From contig JAKSZU010000016.1 in the NCBI GenBank assembly GCA_026018925.1, positions 53,278,496 through 53,342,495 of the forward strand: a stretch of 64,000 nt of DNA. Reading direction: 5' to 3'. Of the stretch, positions 10,988 through 21,817 are shown one piece after another. The notes under the pieces were generated by a model. It did not search any database. It was not told the DNA's origin and worked only from the letters and a program-made list of their open reading frames with translations. The stretch's first letter is position 1, and every line of letters starts with the position of its first letter. The stretch is from Tupaia tana (taxonomy: Eukaryota; Chordata; Mammalia; Scandentia; Tupaiidae). A program made the translations under genes and the position numbers.

Positions 10988-11260
10988 TTTTTTTTTTTTT
11001 TTTTTTGGAGAGGTTTTTCGCTATAGGGCGCGTGCGATCGCCAGACAGACAGAGAGAGACATAGAGACAGAAAGCGAGAAATCACCCCCCAGGGGGGATG
11101 GTCACGCCGCAATCCCTTCTCCTCCATTCTCCTCTCGGGATCTTGGGCACGCACGCACACGCGCCCGGCGTGAGTTGTAAGCCACTGGGTCCAGGACGCG
11201 AACCGCGGTCGACTACATGGGAGTCCAGCGACATAGCCATTACGCTAACTGCTGGTTCCC
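10988..11260 (-). repeat. tRNA-SINE type 1
   Basis: Perfect 16-bp TSD AAAATGTAGAAATCTT at 10972-10987 and 11261-11276. B box carries the C variant (GGTTCGCGTCC). Confidence 0.95.
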
Positions 11261-11427
11261 AAAATGTAGAAATCTTATAGGCAGAGCTTGACAAGATGTT
11301 TACATTTGTAAATGCCCATGTAACCACTACTCAGATCAGCCCAGAAGGTTTCCTGGTGTCCCTCTCCAGTCAGTACCACTCTCCTCAGAGAAGGCTCCTT
11401 TCTTTTATGACCATGGATTACATTTTT

Positions 11428-11662
11428 TCTTTTTTTGAGAGAGAGATTTTTGCTGTAGGGCACGTGTGCTCACCAGAGAGACAAAAAGTAAGAAGTCATC
11501 CTCCGGTGGGGATGACCATGCCGCAATTCTGTCTCCTTCATTCCCCTCCTGGGGTTTCGGGCACACATGCGCGCACATGCTCCTGGTGTGAGTTTCAAGG
11601 TGCTAGGTCTGGGACTCCACCTGTAGTCCAGCACCTTAACCACTATGCCACCTGCTGGCCCC
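11428..11662 (-). repeat. tRNA-SINE type 1 (older)
   Basis: TTTTTGCTGTAGGGCACGTG to ATGCCACCTGCTGGCCCC; lacks part of the anticodon-arm region. Confidence 0.8.
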
Positions 11663-11855
11663 ACTTCTTTTGTTCTTGATCGTTATATACATGGAATTGT
11701 ACAGTGTGTACTCGTCTGTGCCTGGCTTCTTTAACTCGACATAATGTCTGTGAGATCCATTATGTTACCTTCTGCAGGAGTAGTTTATATTTTCTTCATT
11801 GCTGTGTAGTATTCCATTGTATGACCATATCATAATTTACATCCATTCTTCTCTT

Positions 11856-12097
11856 TTTTAAAAAAGTTTATTAATTAATTCTTTCCAAGAGCAAGAGTGA
11901 CAAAGACAGAGAAAAAGAGAGAGAGACAGACAGCACCGCCACAGGGCCTTGATGCCATGATCCAGCGTCAGCCTCGGACAGCCCCAGATCATAGGCACGT
12001 GCATGCTTGGTGGTCTTTGGACTTGAACTGTGAACTTCCCGGGTGGGATTGTCTCACAGCGCAATACATTTTACTGCTACGCCATCGTCTGGCCCCT
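11856..12097 (-). repeat. tRNA-SINE type 4
   Basis: Nearly full length: CAGGGCCTTGATGCCATGATCC body and TACGCCATCGTCTGGCCCC head. Confidence 0.8.
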
Positions 12098-12382
12098 CCA
12101 TTTGGTTGCTTCTAATTGCTTTGCTATTACGAATCTTGAAGGGACACACCTCCTTGTCCTCTAGGTGCTGGTGCATGAGGGTTTCTCTAGAAGTGGAATT
12201 GCTGGGTTGTAGGGTGTACGCGTAGCTTCTGCCTTATCAGTTTGCATTAAAGGAGTCTCTGAAATGGCTGTGCTCGTTGACACCTCCTCCAGCCTGGTGG
12301 ACAGCTTCCGTTGCTACACAGCTCTGCCAATAGTGATAGCACAGACTTTTTACTTTTTGTCATCCTCTGGTTGTGATTATTT

Positions 12383-12456
12383 TTTTTTTGGGGGGGGGGT
12401 TAAGTTTTTGCTATAGGGTAGGTACTCTTGCCAGAGAGAGACAGAGAGGGAGAGAG

Positions 12457-12501
<45 letters not shown>

Positions 12502-12673
12502 AGTCATCCCCTAGGGTGGATGGACATGCCGTAGCCTCTTTTCTTCCATTCTCTTCTTGGGATTTCAAACACGCATGTGCCATGCCCGGCATAATTTTCA
12601 AGCCACCAGGTCCAGGACGAAATTGACCGTATGGAATCCATCGTATTAAAATCACCACACCACCTGCTGGCCC
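12383..12673 (-). repeat. tRNA-SINE type 1 (older) with (GA)n
   Basis: Standard body; the CT-rich part is expanded to about 65 bases of AG (12435-12501). Confidence 0.8.
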
Positions 12674-12877
12674 ATTGCTTTACTCTGCATTTCTCTGATT
12701 GCTACTGGACTGGTCACCTTTTCATATGTTTATTGGTCATTCTAGTTTCCTCTTGTATAGGATGCCTCCTCTTGTATAGGATGCCTACTCATGTCTACCC
12801 TTCTGTTAGGTGTCTTTTTTTCTTATGGATTCATGAAATGTTTAATTTTTTTCTCTTTCTTTCTCTTTTAATTTTTT

Positions 12878-13132
12878 TTTTTTTTTGGAGAGGTTTTTGC
12901 TATAGGGCGCGTGTGATCTCCCGAAAGACAGAGAGAGACAGAGAGATAGAAAGGAGAAATCACCCCCCAGGGGGATGGCCATGCCACAATCCCTTCTCCT
13001 CCTCCATTCTCCTCTTGGGATCTTGGGCACGCACACGCCTGGTGTGAGTTTAAGCCGCCAGGTCTGGGACACGAACTGCGGTCGACCACATGGGAGTCCA
13101 GCGACATAGCCATTACGCTAACTGCTGGTTCC
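12878..13132 (-). repeat. tRNA-SINE type 1
   Basis: TSD CTCTTTTAATTTTT at 12863-12877, CTCTTTTAAATTTT from 13133. Confidence 0.9.
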
Positions 13133-13140
13133 CTCTTTTA

Positions 13141-13415
13141 AATTTTTTTAAAAATAATTTTGCTATGGAGTCCCACACTCACTAGAGACGGGGGCGGTGG
13201 GGGGGGGGAGAGAGGGAGAGAGGGAGAGAAACCCCCACCCCTCGCCCCAGGGGGAACGGCCATGCTGCAATCCCTTCTCTTCTCCTCCATTCTCCTCAAG
13301 ATTTCGGGCACGCATGCATCCAGTGTGATTTTCAAGTCACTGCATCTGGGACTTGAACCTCCCAGTTGGTCATGTGGAGTCTAGTGCCTCAACAATGACA
13401 CCACTGGCCAGCCTT
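13141..13415 (-). repeat. tRNA-SINE type 1/3 (older)
   Basis: Adjacent to the previous copy. A GGGGGCGGTGGGGGG stretch replaces part of the CT-rich segment. Confidence 0.75.
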
Positions 13416-13450
13416 AGAATTTCTTTATATATTCTGATAACTAGCCTTTT

Positions 13451-13659
13451 TTTAAAAAATTATGAATTCAATCTTTTCTTTAAAGAATTGTTTAATTTTA
13501 TTTATTCATTTATTTTCACTTGACCAGACAGACACACATACACACAGTGAGAAAAAGAGAGAGGGTAAAATGAGAAAGCAAGTCGCCAGGTCCGGGACTC
13601 GAACTGTGGTCAGTCATGTGGGAGTGTCCAGTGCCTTAACCACCACATCACCTGCTGCT
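13451..13659 (-). repeat. tRNA-SINE type 2
   Basis: Perfect 14-bp TSD ATAACTAGCCTTTT at 13437-13450 and 13660-13673, inside L1. Confidence 0.95.
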
Positions 13660-13705
13660 CCCATAACTAGCCTTTTGTTGATTATATAGATTGTGTACAG
13701 CTTAA

Positions 13706-13868
13706 TTTCAATCCTTCTCTTCTATCTCTTCATCCTGTTGGGATCCTGGGTGCAAACTCACCTGCACCTGGCATGTTTTAAAGCCACCAGGGCAGGGATT
13801 TGAACCATAGTTGTTCATGTGGAATCATGGTGGGATCATGTGGCTCTCTTCACTACTAGGCTGGCCCC
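13706..13868 (-). repeat. tRNA-SINE type 3, tail half missing
   Basis: Starts within the body (AATCCTTCTCTTC) and ends with the head CTAGGCTGGCCCC. Confidence 0.75.
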
Positions 13869-14049
13869 TGTCCGTTTTTTTAAACATACCTAAATGTATC
13901 ACTGTTTTCTTTTTTTCTCACCTATCTCTTGTGTCTTATTTTAAAAATATGTCCTTAGCCCCAAGAAGTAGAAATATTCTCTTATATTTTTTCTAAATGT
14001 TTTACAGTTATTTTCTTCACATTTAGATGTTTAGTGACAAAGATTCTTT

Positions 14050-14470
14050 GCTTGGCCAAACTTTAGTCAGACTTCCGAATCTTCTGTGAGGCCCATCTGT
14101 GCGTGCAAACTCAGCGCTTTAGCAAAGCCCCCTTCTAAGGGAGGTTAGCAAGAACTCCCCATCTTCAGAATCTGATCACCTTCAATTTCTGATCAGGTTT
14201 CTCATCCTCTATCTTTCCCCCAGGTGTTATCTGGTCACCTGGCCTGTCTATAGCAAGAATCCTAATTGGGTGGCTTAGCCAGAATTCCCCTCAGCTGGGA
14301 TGTTTCCTCTGAATCATTTTCCATTCTGCAACCCTCCTCCTTGGCGATAAATTCCCACTTGCCCGCGCCGTATTCAGCATTGAACCCGATCTTTCCCTCA
14401 CTGTTAGACCCTGGTATACTGGTCCCTGTACCTATCATGATGGTCCTGAACAAAGTCTAACTGTGCCTTA
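14050..14470 (+). mobile_element. Probable solo LTR remnant (ERV1-like)
   Basis: Ends with GACCCTGGTATACTGGTCC and TGGTCCTGAACAAAGTCT, a pattern I associate with old LTRs; the poly(A) hexamer appears mutated. No internal region. Family unassigned. Confidence 0.4.
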
Positions 14471-14647
14471 AAAAAATATTATTTTATTTATCTTTATTTA
14501 TTTATTTATTCATTTCAATTTGACCGGGGGGGGGGGGCGGGGAGAGTGAGAGAAAGTGAGAAAGCAAGCTGCCAGGTCTGGGACTCAAACTGTAGTTGGC
14601 CATGTGAGAAGTCCAGCGCCTCTAACCGCCCTGCCACCTGCCAGCCC
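14471..14647 (-). repeat. tRNA-SINE type 2
   Basis: TSD TCTAACTGTGCCTTAA / TCTAACTATGCTTTAA (14455-14470, 14649-14664). The poly(G) run reflects a decayed CT-rich segment. Confidence 0.85.
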
Positions 14648-14678
14648 CTCTAACTATGCTTTAACTGGTATCTTTAGG

Positions 14679-14900
14679 GTTTGGATGGTGGTGCAGTGGT
14701 AAAACCCACCAGTGTTGACCCACATGGGAAGCTTCCAGGCGTATGACCAAACACCACCCTGAGTATGCTGGGCACATGGGAGCCCATGAACTGGGGCCGA
14801 CTGAAACGGGATAGACTGAGGGGTGGAGACCTCGTTGGGGGTACCCGTATGTTTTTCTCTCTGTCTGCCTCTCTCATAGGAGTGATAAATAAATAAACTA
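14679..14900 (+). repeat. tRNA-SINE type 4
   Basis: The only plus-strand copy of this family: GGATGGTGGTGCAGTGGTAAAA head, TCTCTCTGTCTGCC near the end, ATAAATAAATAAAC tail. Confidence 0.75.
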
Positions 14901-15964
14901 AAAAAGCAGACAAAAACCCCACCAAGTATCATCAAATAATAATTTCTTTAACCTGTTTTATTTCATACATAAAAATACATATGAAAGTGCTCTGTTCTGA
15001 GGCAGGCTGTGAAGGGAAATGGCCTATGAAAGCAGAAGGAGCTGAAATCCAGCTTGGCAATGGCAGGGTCTGTTAGTGAACTTGCATCCAGGAGCCTGTC
15101 TTGCTTCTGCACGTCTCTGGTAGCAAGAGAGCAGATCTCTACCCTGTGCCTGTGGGCAGGGGCCTGCAATCCGTGCAGATCCCAGATAATGGTATGTTCC
15201 AAGGGCGTTGTGTCATAATTGATGACAGAATGTACTGCTTCAAAGCACAGGTTCATTATTACACTTCCCAGACCAGGATCCAGGAACGGTCTAACTAGTG
15301 CGGCATGCAGCCCAGGTTCAGGGACCTTGCAGCGGTCAGCATGGCGGATTAGCACACAAGATGGACTCACTGGGGCTCCGTACAGTGCCCTGTAGTTAGT
15401 CACTCCAACTTCCATACTCTTTGATGATTTTTTTTTGGCTTAAGTTTGACATCATCAATTTGTGTTACTTTCAATCAAAGTACCTATATCTAGCCTATCA
15501 CTGTCTTCAATTCTGAGACCCCTACTCTGTTTGAAGAGACAGGGCCATGCCTTTGGGGAGACCCACTTGAGGGGGACAGGCTTGCCCTAAGAAGCCTCAG
15601 CTCGAGGGGGACACATATAGGCAAAACTGCCCCACGTGTCAGCAGGCGCCGCACCTCGGGAACGCCGGCTGTGTTCGCAGGTGTGGGTGCACCAACAGCT
15701 ACGGCTCGGTGGTCAGGTGCTGGGGATTCCAGGGACTTCTCAGACGAGTTATTTCCAGAGGGTTTTTCTTACACAGGCGGCTGGGCTGGGACGCCGAGAT
15801 CTGTGGGTGTTCTGGGTGACTGAGTCTAGAGAGAAGAACACATGTTGGGGGCAGGAGGCAGCAGAGGCAAGGACAGAGGGTCTGCGGACTCTTGGGCAGG
15901 AAGTTTTCTTAGAGCTTTGCTGTGACTGGAAACTTTCCTTAAGGTTTAATCTATTAAGATGGGC
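14901..15964. other. Gene-free stretch with a 150-codon minus frame
   Basis: The minus strand is open from 15415 to 14963, but the translation matches no family I know and carries no splice or promoter signal. Downstream to 15964 is moderately GC-rich single-copy-looking DNA. Confidence 0.35.
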
Positions 15965-16210
15965 TTTTTTTCTTTGTTGTTTGTTTGCTATAGGGCATGT
16001 GTGCTTGCTGGAGAAGGAGAAATAAATCATTTCTCAGTGGGGTGTCGGGGTGGCCAAGCCACAGTCCCTTCTCTTCCATTCTCCTCTTGGGATTTTGGGC
16101 AGGCACCTATATGACCCAGTGTTTTCCGAGCTGCAGGGTCCAGGACTCCGACTGTGCTCTCGGCCATGTAGGATCTAGCCACCGTAACCACCACACCACC
16201 AGCTGGTCCA
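15965..16210 (-). repeat. tRNA-SINE type 1/3 (older)
   Basis: TTTGCTATAGGGCATGTG to CACCACCAGCTGGTCC. Confidence 0.8.
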
Positions 16211-16587
16211 AGAGGGTCACTTTGGTTCTCTTACCACCTGGTGACGTTACTGTGTAAGCTAAAAATGTCGCCACTATCTGGACCGTTGAATGTGTTTTAA
16301 GGGAAGGTGACTTTTCTCTGTGTTTCTGCTCTGCTCTAGTCAATGAGTGGAGTAATGAATATGTGAGAACTTCTGTTTGGAAACATATCCAGTCTGCGCT
16401 TTCCTGCCCTCTGCAGGACACTGCGCTGTGGCGTTGTGGCGTTGTGCCCTGGCCTTGCAGTTTGTCATCACTCCATCTGCCCTTCGCCCTCCCCAGGGGC
16501 CTCTTGAACTGGGAAGAACCAGTGAGAAGAACAAGTGGCTGGGGTGTGACTTATCCCTGAGCAGGTCTTCCTGTTCACTGGGATTCT

Positions 16588-16824
16588 TTTTTTTCAGAGG
16601 TTTTTGCCTTGGGGTGTGTGCCCTGTCTACTGCCAGTGTCAGATAGTGAGAGGCCGGGTGAGAAATCACCCCCCAGTGTCAGACAGTGAGAGGCCGGGTG
16701 AGACAACTCCTCCATTCGCTGGGATCCTGGGCATGCACACACATATGCCTGGCGTGATTTTCAAGTCACTGGATGCGGGACTCAAACCGTCGTCGGCCAC
16801 GTGGAAGTCCATCTGCTGGTCCCG
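16588..16824 (-). repeat. tRNA-SINE type 1 with internal duplication
   Basis: TSD TCACTGGGATTCTT on both sides. A 40-bp unit (AGTGTCAGATAGTGAGAGG and onward) occurs twice, from 16635 and 16675. Confidence 0.85.
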
Positions 16825-16830
16825 CTCACT

Positions 16831-18904
16831 GGGATTCTTGGGGGCTGTCTGCTGCAGAGGACATGGAGGGGCTGGCCAGCTGGGTGTGGGTGCCTGCGGC
16901 TTCCTGTGGAGAGGGCAGGCTTGTTTGTCTTGAGAGGTGGGTTTGTGCTCCTGTGAGAAGGTGTGTTTCTGTCCAGGGTGTCCCCAGTCCTGGGTGTGGG
17001 TGACTGGGAAGGTGTGAGGTGAGAGTGGCCAGGGCGGGGCGGATGTCCCTCAGCTGGCCTGGTTGGCCTCTTTTGGGTGATTCCCAGGCCGGGAGGAGAG
17101 GAGTGAGTCATCCTGTCCTCCTCCCCGCCCCCTGGAGAAACTGCTTCCCTGGCCCCAGGGTCAGGTTTCATGGAGCCAGAGAGGCCCATCTGGGTTTCTC
17201 CTGTTTCAGCCAGGCCTGCTGCAGTACCTGGGGGCTGCCCTATGGCACCCTGCCCAGACCAGCACCACCCAGAGGACCCAGCCCTGTTACCTGAGCCCAT
17301 GCCTCCGGCTTTCCCTGCTCTCCTGGGCTTTGTCCTGAGCCTCCCCGCCCACCCTGAGCTCCTTCCCCTCCAGGAGCCCCTCCAGGGCCTCTGGGCTCTT
17401 TCTCCTCTCTAGCCCCCCTCCCCTCCTAGAGCTCCCTCCCTTCCTCCCAGGCCCACTCCTTCCTGCGACCCTGCCTCCCCTCCCTAGGCCTCTCCTCTCT
17501 CAGAACCCCCTTCCCTCCCTCTCTCCCCTGAGCCCCCTTCCTCGCTGAGCCCCCTCTCTGGGCCCCCTTCCCCTCAGTCTGGTCTCTTCACCAAGCTCTC
17601 TTTCTCGCTGGGGACCATAAGGCTTGACTGGGGATGGGGAAGCAGGGGTCTGGAGAGGCAGTGAGAAGGGGAAGGAGTGGGGCCGGGGCGTGTCTGGGGG
17701 ATACCAGCTTGCCCCATGTCCCCTCAGGAACACCACGGTTTCTGGGTTTCTGCGTGAGCCTGGCTGACTGGGGATGAGGGGGAGCCAGGCGCAGGGTTTC
17801 TCTCCTTCCTCCTCTTTCCTCCCACAAGCACACATAGATCCTCCGACCCCCTTCCTGCCCCTCTGCAAGGGCCCAGGAGTAATCTTCTCCCTCATTCCAG
17901 CTCTTGGACCTCAGGTCTGGGGCCCCCCATAAACTAAGATGGGGTGCCAGGCTTTCCTCCAGGAGGAGCTGGCCAGGGTGCAGTGACTCCCACCTCCATG
18001 GGGAGGCCTCTGTTACTCCTGGAGCCACAGCTACCCTCCCTGGAGCTGGGCTGTTCTTTCTTGTGTCACTGTTCTAGGGACCTCACAGTCCTGCCCCGGG
18101 ATGTGGAGGGGGCTCCTCCTCGGCCTCCACCCCAGGGCTTTGGCCACACTTGTTTTGCCCTCTCCAGGCCCCCACAGGGACACCACCGGGACCAGGCAGC
18201 CATCAAGCCTGCCCAGAAGGACCCGTGGTCTCAGCCACACACATGGCGTTGTCAGCTTGTGCTTTTCATCATGATGAACAACTTGTAAAAAGAATCTGTA
18301 GCTCCTACCTATGGGCCACGATTTAAACAGTCAATTTGGGGGTATTTTTGGCAACATGGTACCGCTCTCCCTCCCATCCTCCCACCTGCCATTGGCACGG
18401 GAGCAATTTTCAAAATAGGTATGTATAGTATGGGACACCTTGAGGCTGCAGTTCCCACTAGTGAACAGATGGGGGCGACTCCAGAGTGAGCCATGGCGGG
18501 CGGACGCTGGTCTGGCTTTAGGAAGAGAGGACACCCGGCATTGGCCAGCACCCCTGCCACACACTCTGCCTCCTTCCTGGGGGCCCAACTCCTCCTGGAC
18601 AGGGAGTCAGGGCTTGGGGAGGGAGTAATGCTTAGGACAGGAAAAATTTAACATGTCATGAGGGGGTTTTACTTAATTAGTTTTTGGTCACAGGCTGGAC
18701 ATAGATACTCCACATTTCAGCTACCCAGCTACGTCCTCATACCTTTCACCTGTAGCCCTGAACCATCTCAGGCAGGTCTGACCGGCTCCTGAGAGTCTGC
18801 AGCCCGACCAGGAGCCCCAGAAAGGCAGGGCCTATGGGCTTGAGTTTCTCTCCAGCACAAGCAAGCCTGGGGCTCAGTAATGCCTTGGAAGCAACCTTGA
18901 GTAG
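16831..18904. other. GC-rich single-copy island
   Basis: Two kilobases without a SINE or LINE. A pyrimidine-rich stretch (about 17395-17605, repeated CCCCCTTCC and CTCCCCT motifs) and one AP-1 motif (17105) stand out. Several frames are open by composition; none matches a protein I know. Confidence 0.5.
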
Positions 18905-19085
18905 AGCTTATGGTTACACATGCTGGCTTTGGTTACCAACAGTTCTGGGTTCCAATTCTTGCTACCCTAGCCATGTGGTCCAGGGTAAGTCACTTTAATG
19001 TTCCAAGTTTTGGCATCCTGAGGGTTAACAGTGGCTGTGTGTAGGGCCTGCGTGGCACTGAAGTGATAATTATCATTATTATTTT
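18905..19085 (+). repeat. MIR
   Basis: GGTTCCAATTCTTGC, CCATGTGGTCCAGGGTAAGTCACTTTAA and GATAATTATCATTATTATT follow the MIR layout. Confidence 0.75.
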
Positions 19086-19268
19086 GAAATTACCCTCCAC
19101 GGGGGATGGCTATGCTGTAACCCCTTTCTCTTCCATTTTCTTCTTGGGCTTTTGGGCACACACACACATATGCCAGGTGTGCTTTTCAAGCCACTGGGTC
19201 TGGGACTCAAACCGCACAGCTGGCCATGTGGGACCCAGAACCTTTACCTCCACATTATATGCTGGCCC
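19086..19268 (-). repeat. tRNA-SINE type 3, tail missing
   Basis: Begins in the body (ACCCTCCACGGGGGATGGC); head ends TATGCTGGCCCC. Confidence 0.8.
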
Positions 19269-19270
19269 CT

Positions 19271-19273
<3 letters not shown>

Positions 19274-19311
<38 letters not shown>

Positions 19312-19341
19312 TTGAAATATTTATATATATATATATATATT
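19274..19341. repeat. (TA)n microsatellite
   Basis: Two TA runs around CTTGAAATATT, between the head of one SINE and the tail of another. Confidence 0.95.
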
Positions 19342-19344
19342 TAT

Positions 19345-19838
19345 TTTTTCATGAGCGAAAAGAGACAGAGATAGAGAGGCAGTACCCCCAAGGGTCTTGA
19401 TGCCACGATCCACCTCAGCCTCAGCAGACCCTGGGTCGTGATCACAAGATACATGTGTGGTGTACTCAGGAAGGTCTCTGGACATGAGCCCAGAGCCTTC
19501 TCATGGGTCAGCCTTGTGGAGCATTGGCATTTTTTTTTTTTTTTTTTTGGAGAGGTTTTTGCTATAGGGCGCGTGCGCTCGCCAGACAGACAGAGAGAGA
19601 TAGAGAGATAGAAAGCGAGAAATCACCCCCCAGAGGGGATGGCCACGCCGCAATCCCTTCTCCTCCATTCTCCTCTCGGGATCTTGGGCACGCACGCATA
19701 CGCGCCCGGCGTGAGTTTAAGCCACCGGGTCCGGGACTCGAACCGCGGTCGACTACGTGGGAGTCCAGCGACATAGCCATTACGCTAACTGCTGGTCCCT
19801 GGAGCATTGGCATTTTACCACCGCATCACCATTTAGCC
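19345..19838 (-). repeat. tRNA-SINE type 4, interrupted
   Basis: Pieces 19345-19533 and 19800-19838, split by a type 1 copy. Confidence 0.8.
19534..19799 (-). repeat. tRNA-SINE type 1
   Basis: Perfect 17-bp TSD TGGAGCATTGGCATTTT at 19517-19533 and 19800-19816. Near consensus with most CpGs intact: one of the youngest copies. Confidence 0.97.
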
Positions 19839-19859
19839 CTATTATTATTATCATTATTA

Positions 19860-20042
19860 TTTTAAATAATTATTTTTATTTAAATTTATTCACTTATTTG
19901 CTTATTTTTAAATTTGATCAGAGGAACAGAGTGAGTGAGAGAGAGAGAAAGCAAGAAAGCAAGCCACCAGGTCTGGTACTCGAACCGGTCGGCCACACAG
20001 GGAGCCCAACACCCTTAACCACTATGCCACCTGCTGGCTCCC
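19860..20042 (-). repeat. tRNA-SINE type 2
   Basis: TTTGATCAGAGGAACAG to ACTATGCCACCTGCTGGCTCC; complete CTCF-like head. Confidence 0.85.
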
Positions 20043-20052
20043 CATTATTATT

Positions 20053-20053
20053 A

Positions 20054-20084
<31 letters not shown>

Positions 20085-20341
20085 TTTGGGAGAGGTTTTT
20101 CGCTATAGGGCGCGTGCGCTCGCCAGACAGACAGAGAGAGACATAGAGACAGAAAGCGAGAAATCACCCCCCAGGGGGGATGGTCACGCCGCAATCCCTT
20201 TTCCTCCATTCTCCTCTCGGGATCTTGGGCACGCACGCACACACGCCCGGCGTGAGTTGTAAGCCACCGGGTCCGAGACGCGAACCGCGGTCGACTACGT
20301 GGGAGTCCAGCGACATAGCCATTACGCTAACTGCTGGTTCC
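20053..20341 (-). repeat. tRNA-SINE type 1
   Basis: Perfect TSD CTCCCCATTATTATT at 20038-20052 and 20342-20356; C-variant B box. Confidence 0.95.
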
Positions 20342-20356
20342 CTCCCCATTATTATT

Positions 20357-20907
20357 TTTGAAACATCTTTATTGAGACATAATTCCTATATCACACAGTT
20401 CCCTGATTTAAAGTACACAATTCAATGACTTTTTGCGTGTCCAGGGTTATGCAACCTTCACCACAGTGAATTTTAGAACATTTCAGTACTGCAAAGAGAA
20501 ATTCCATACCCTTTACCCTCCTAGCACACATCTCTTATATCCTAAGCTACTCATCTGTTGGGTCATTGGAAGAGTCATTTGGCATAGGAAAATATGACTT
20601 TTTCGACGACCCAATACTATCCATCGCTATAGATTTGCCTATTCTGGACACTTCATAGAAGGGAAATCATACAGTGTGAGACGATTTGGGTCTGGCTTCT
20701 TTCACTTAGTGTACTGCTTTCAAGTTCATCCAAGTTATAGCATGGCTCAGTGCTTTGTTCCTTGTTATGGCTGGATAATACTCTGTTGTAAGGAAAGAGC
20801 ATGTCCTAACTGCTCCTCAGTTGATGGACACTTGGGTTGTTTCCACCTTTTGGAGATTGTGAGTGGTGCTGCTATCAACATTTGGGTAGTTATTATTATT
20901 TTAAAAC
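20357..20907 (-). mobile_element. L1 LINE 3' fragment
   Basis: Antisense L1: AACATCTTTATTGAGACATAATT, then ATAGATTTGCCTATTCTGG and TTGATGGACACTTGGGTTG. Interrupted at 20558 by a palindromic element. Confidence 0.85.
20558..20614. mobile_element. Palindromic MITE-like element, copy 2
   Basis: 57 bp with ends TTGGGTCATTGGAAGAGTCAT and, on the other strand, TTGGGTCGTCGAAAAAGTCAT. L1 sequence on both sides is continuous without it, so it is an insertion; TA follows on the right. Confidence 0.75.
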
Positions 20908-21090
20908 GTAGTTAATTCTTTGAGAGAGAGACATACATAGGTACCCCCAACAGGGTCTTCATACCATGATCTACTCCCTATTTCAGTCAGCTTGGATCAT
21001 AGGGAGATCCCAGGACTCAAACTCAGGACTTTCCATGTAGATCCGGCATCACAGAGCATTGCGTTACCACTGCGCCACCATCTGGCTGCT
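20908..21090 (-). repeat. tRNA-SINE type 4
   Basis: AACAGGGTCTTCATACCATGATC to TGCGCCACCATCTGGCTGC. Confidence 0.8.
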
Positions 21091-21447
21091 ATTTAGTATT
21101 ATTTATGTTACTGGCCTTGTCCTCCAAGATAAGGAGGCCTGGGCTCCCTGGTCTATCCAGAGCACAGAGAAGGGAGAGAGCAGGGAGGGTTACGGACCAG
21201 ATTCATTCAAGTGGGGCTTGGGCCCCAGAGTTAGATGGGACAGGAGGAGCCACCTCTCCACAAGTGGGGAAGAGATCAGGGAATCAGGGCTCTCGTGGTT
21301 ATGGGGCTGGACACAGGATCCAGGAGAGCCTTGCGTGTGTGTCTCTAGGAAGGGGTGGACAATTTCCATGTGACCCAGCGTTTGGGTGACTTTGGGACCT
21401 GGGCAGTAGGGCTAGCTTACAGGGTGTGGGATGAACTGGATGAAGAA
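21091..21447. other. Gene-free single-copy stretch
   Basis: Moderately GC-rich, no repeat recognised, no coding pattern. Confidence 0.4.
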
Positions 21448-21527
21448 ATCTCTGCGTCTGGGACTCAAACTGTGGCTGGCCATGTAGAAATCCAGCACCT
21501 TACCCGCCACACTACCTGCTGGCCCCT
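21448..21527 (-). repeat. SINE head fragment (type 2 or 3)
   Basis: GTCTGGGACTCAAACTGTGG to ACCTGCTGGCCCC only. Confidence 0.7.
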
Positions 21528-21542
21528 CTGACTTTATTTTTT

Positions 21543-21797
21543 TCTTTTTGAGAGGTTTTTGCTATAGGGCGCGTGCGCTCGCCAGACAGACAGAGAGAGA
21601 CAGAGAGACAGAAAGCGAGAAATCACCCCCCAGGGGGGATGGTCACGCCGCAATCCCTTCTCCTCCATTCTCCTCTCGGGATCTTGGGCATGCACGCACA
21701 CGTGCCTGGCGTGAGTTTTAAGCCACCGGGTCCCAGACGCGAACCGCGGTCGACTACGTGGGAGTCCAGCGACATAGCCATTACACTAACTGCTGGT
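21543..21797 (-). repeat. tRNA-SINE type 1
   Basis: TSD CCCCTCTGACTTTATTTT at 21523 and 21798. Inserted into the target site copy of the type 2 element to its right. Confidence 0.95.
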
Positions 21798-21817
21798 CCC
21801 CTCTGACTTTATTTTTT

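Larger units (their letters stand above)
11277..14045 (-). mobile_element. L1 LINE 3' region in seven pieces
   Basis: Antisense L1 pieces at 11277-11427, 11663-11855 (GTGTAGTATTCCATTGTATG), 12098-12382, 12674-12862, 13416-13450, 13660-13705 and 13869-14045, separated by SINEs and all in one orientation. Confidence 0.75.

Noticed and set aside
14963-15415. 150-codon minus frame as a gene
   Set aside because: No family recognised, no splice or poly(A) signals; reported only as an open stretch.
19690-19799. Functional tRNA genes
   Set aside because: tRNA-like heads with A and B boxes occur all over, but none folds as a full cloverleaf with an acceptor stem; all belong to SINEs.
19501-19865. 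Many 60-130 codon frames reading RALARQTERDRE or its antisense
   Set aside because: Translations of type 1 SINEs, repeated in dozens of places.
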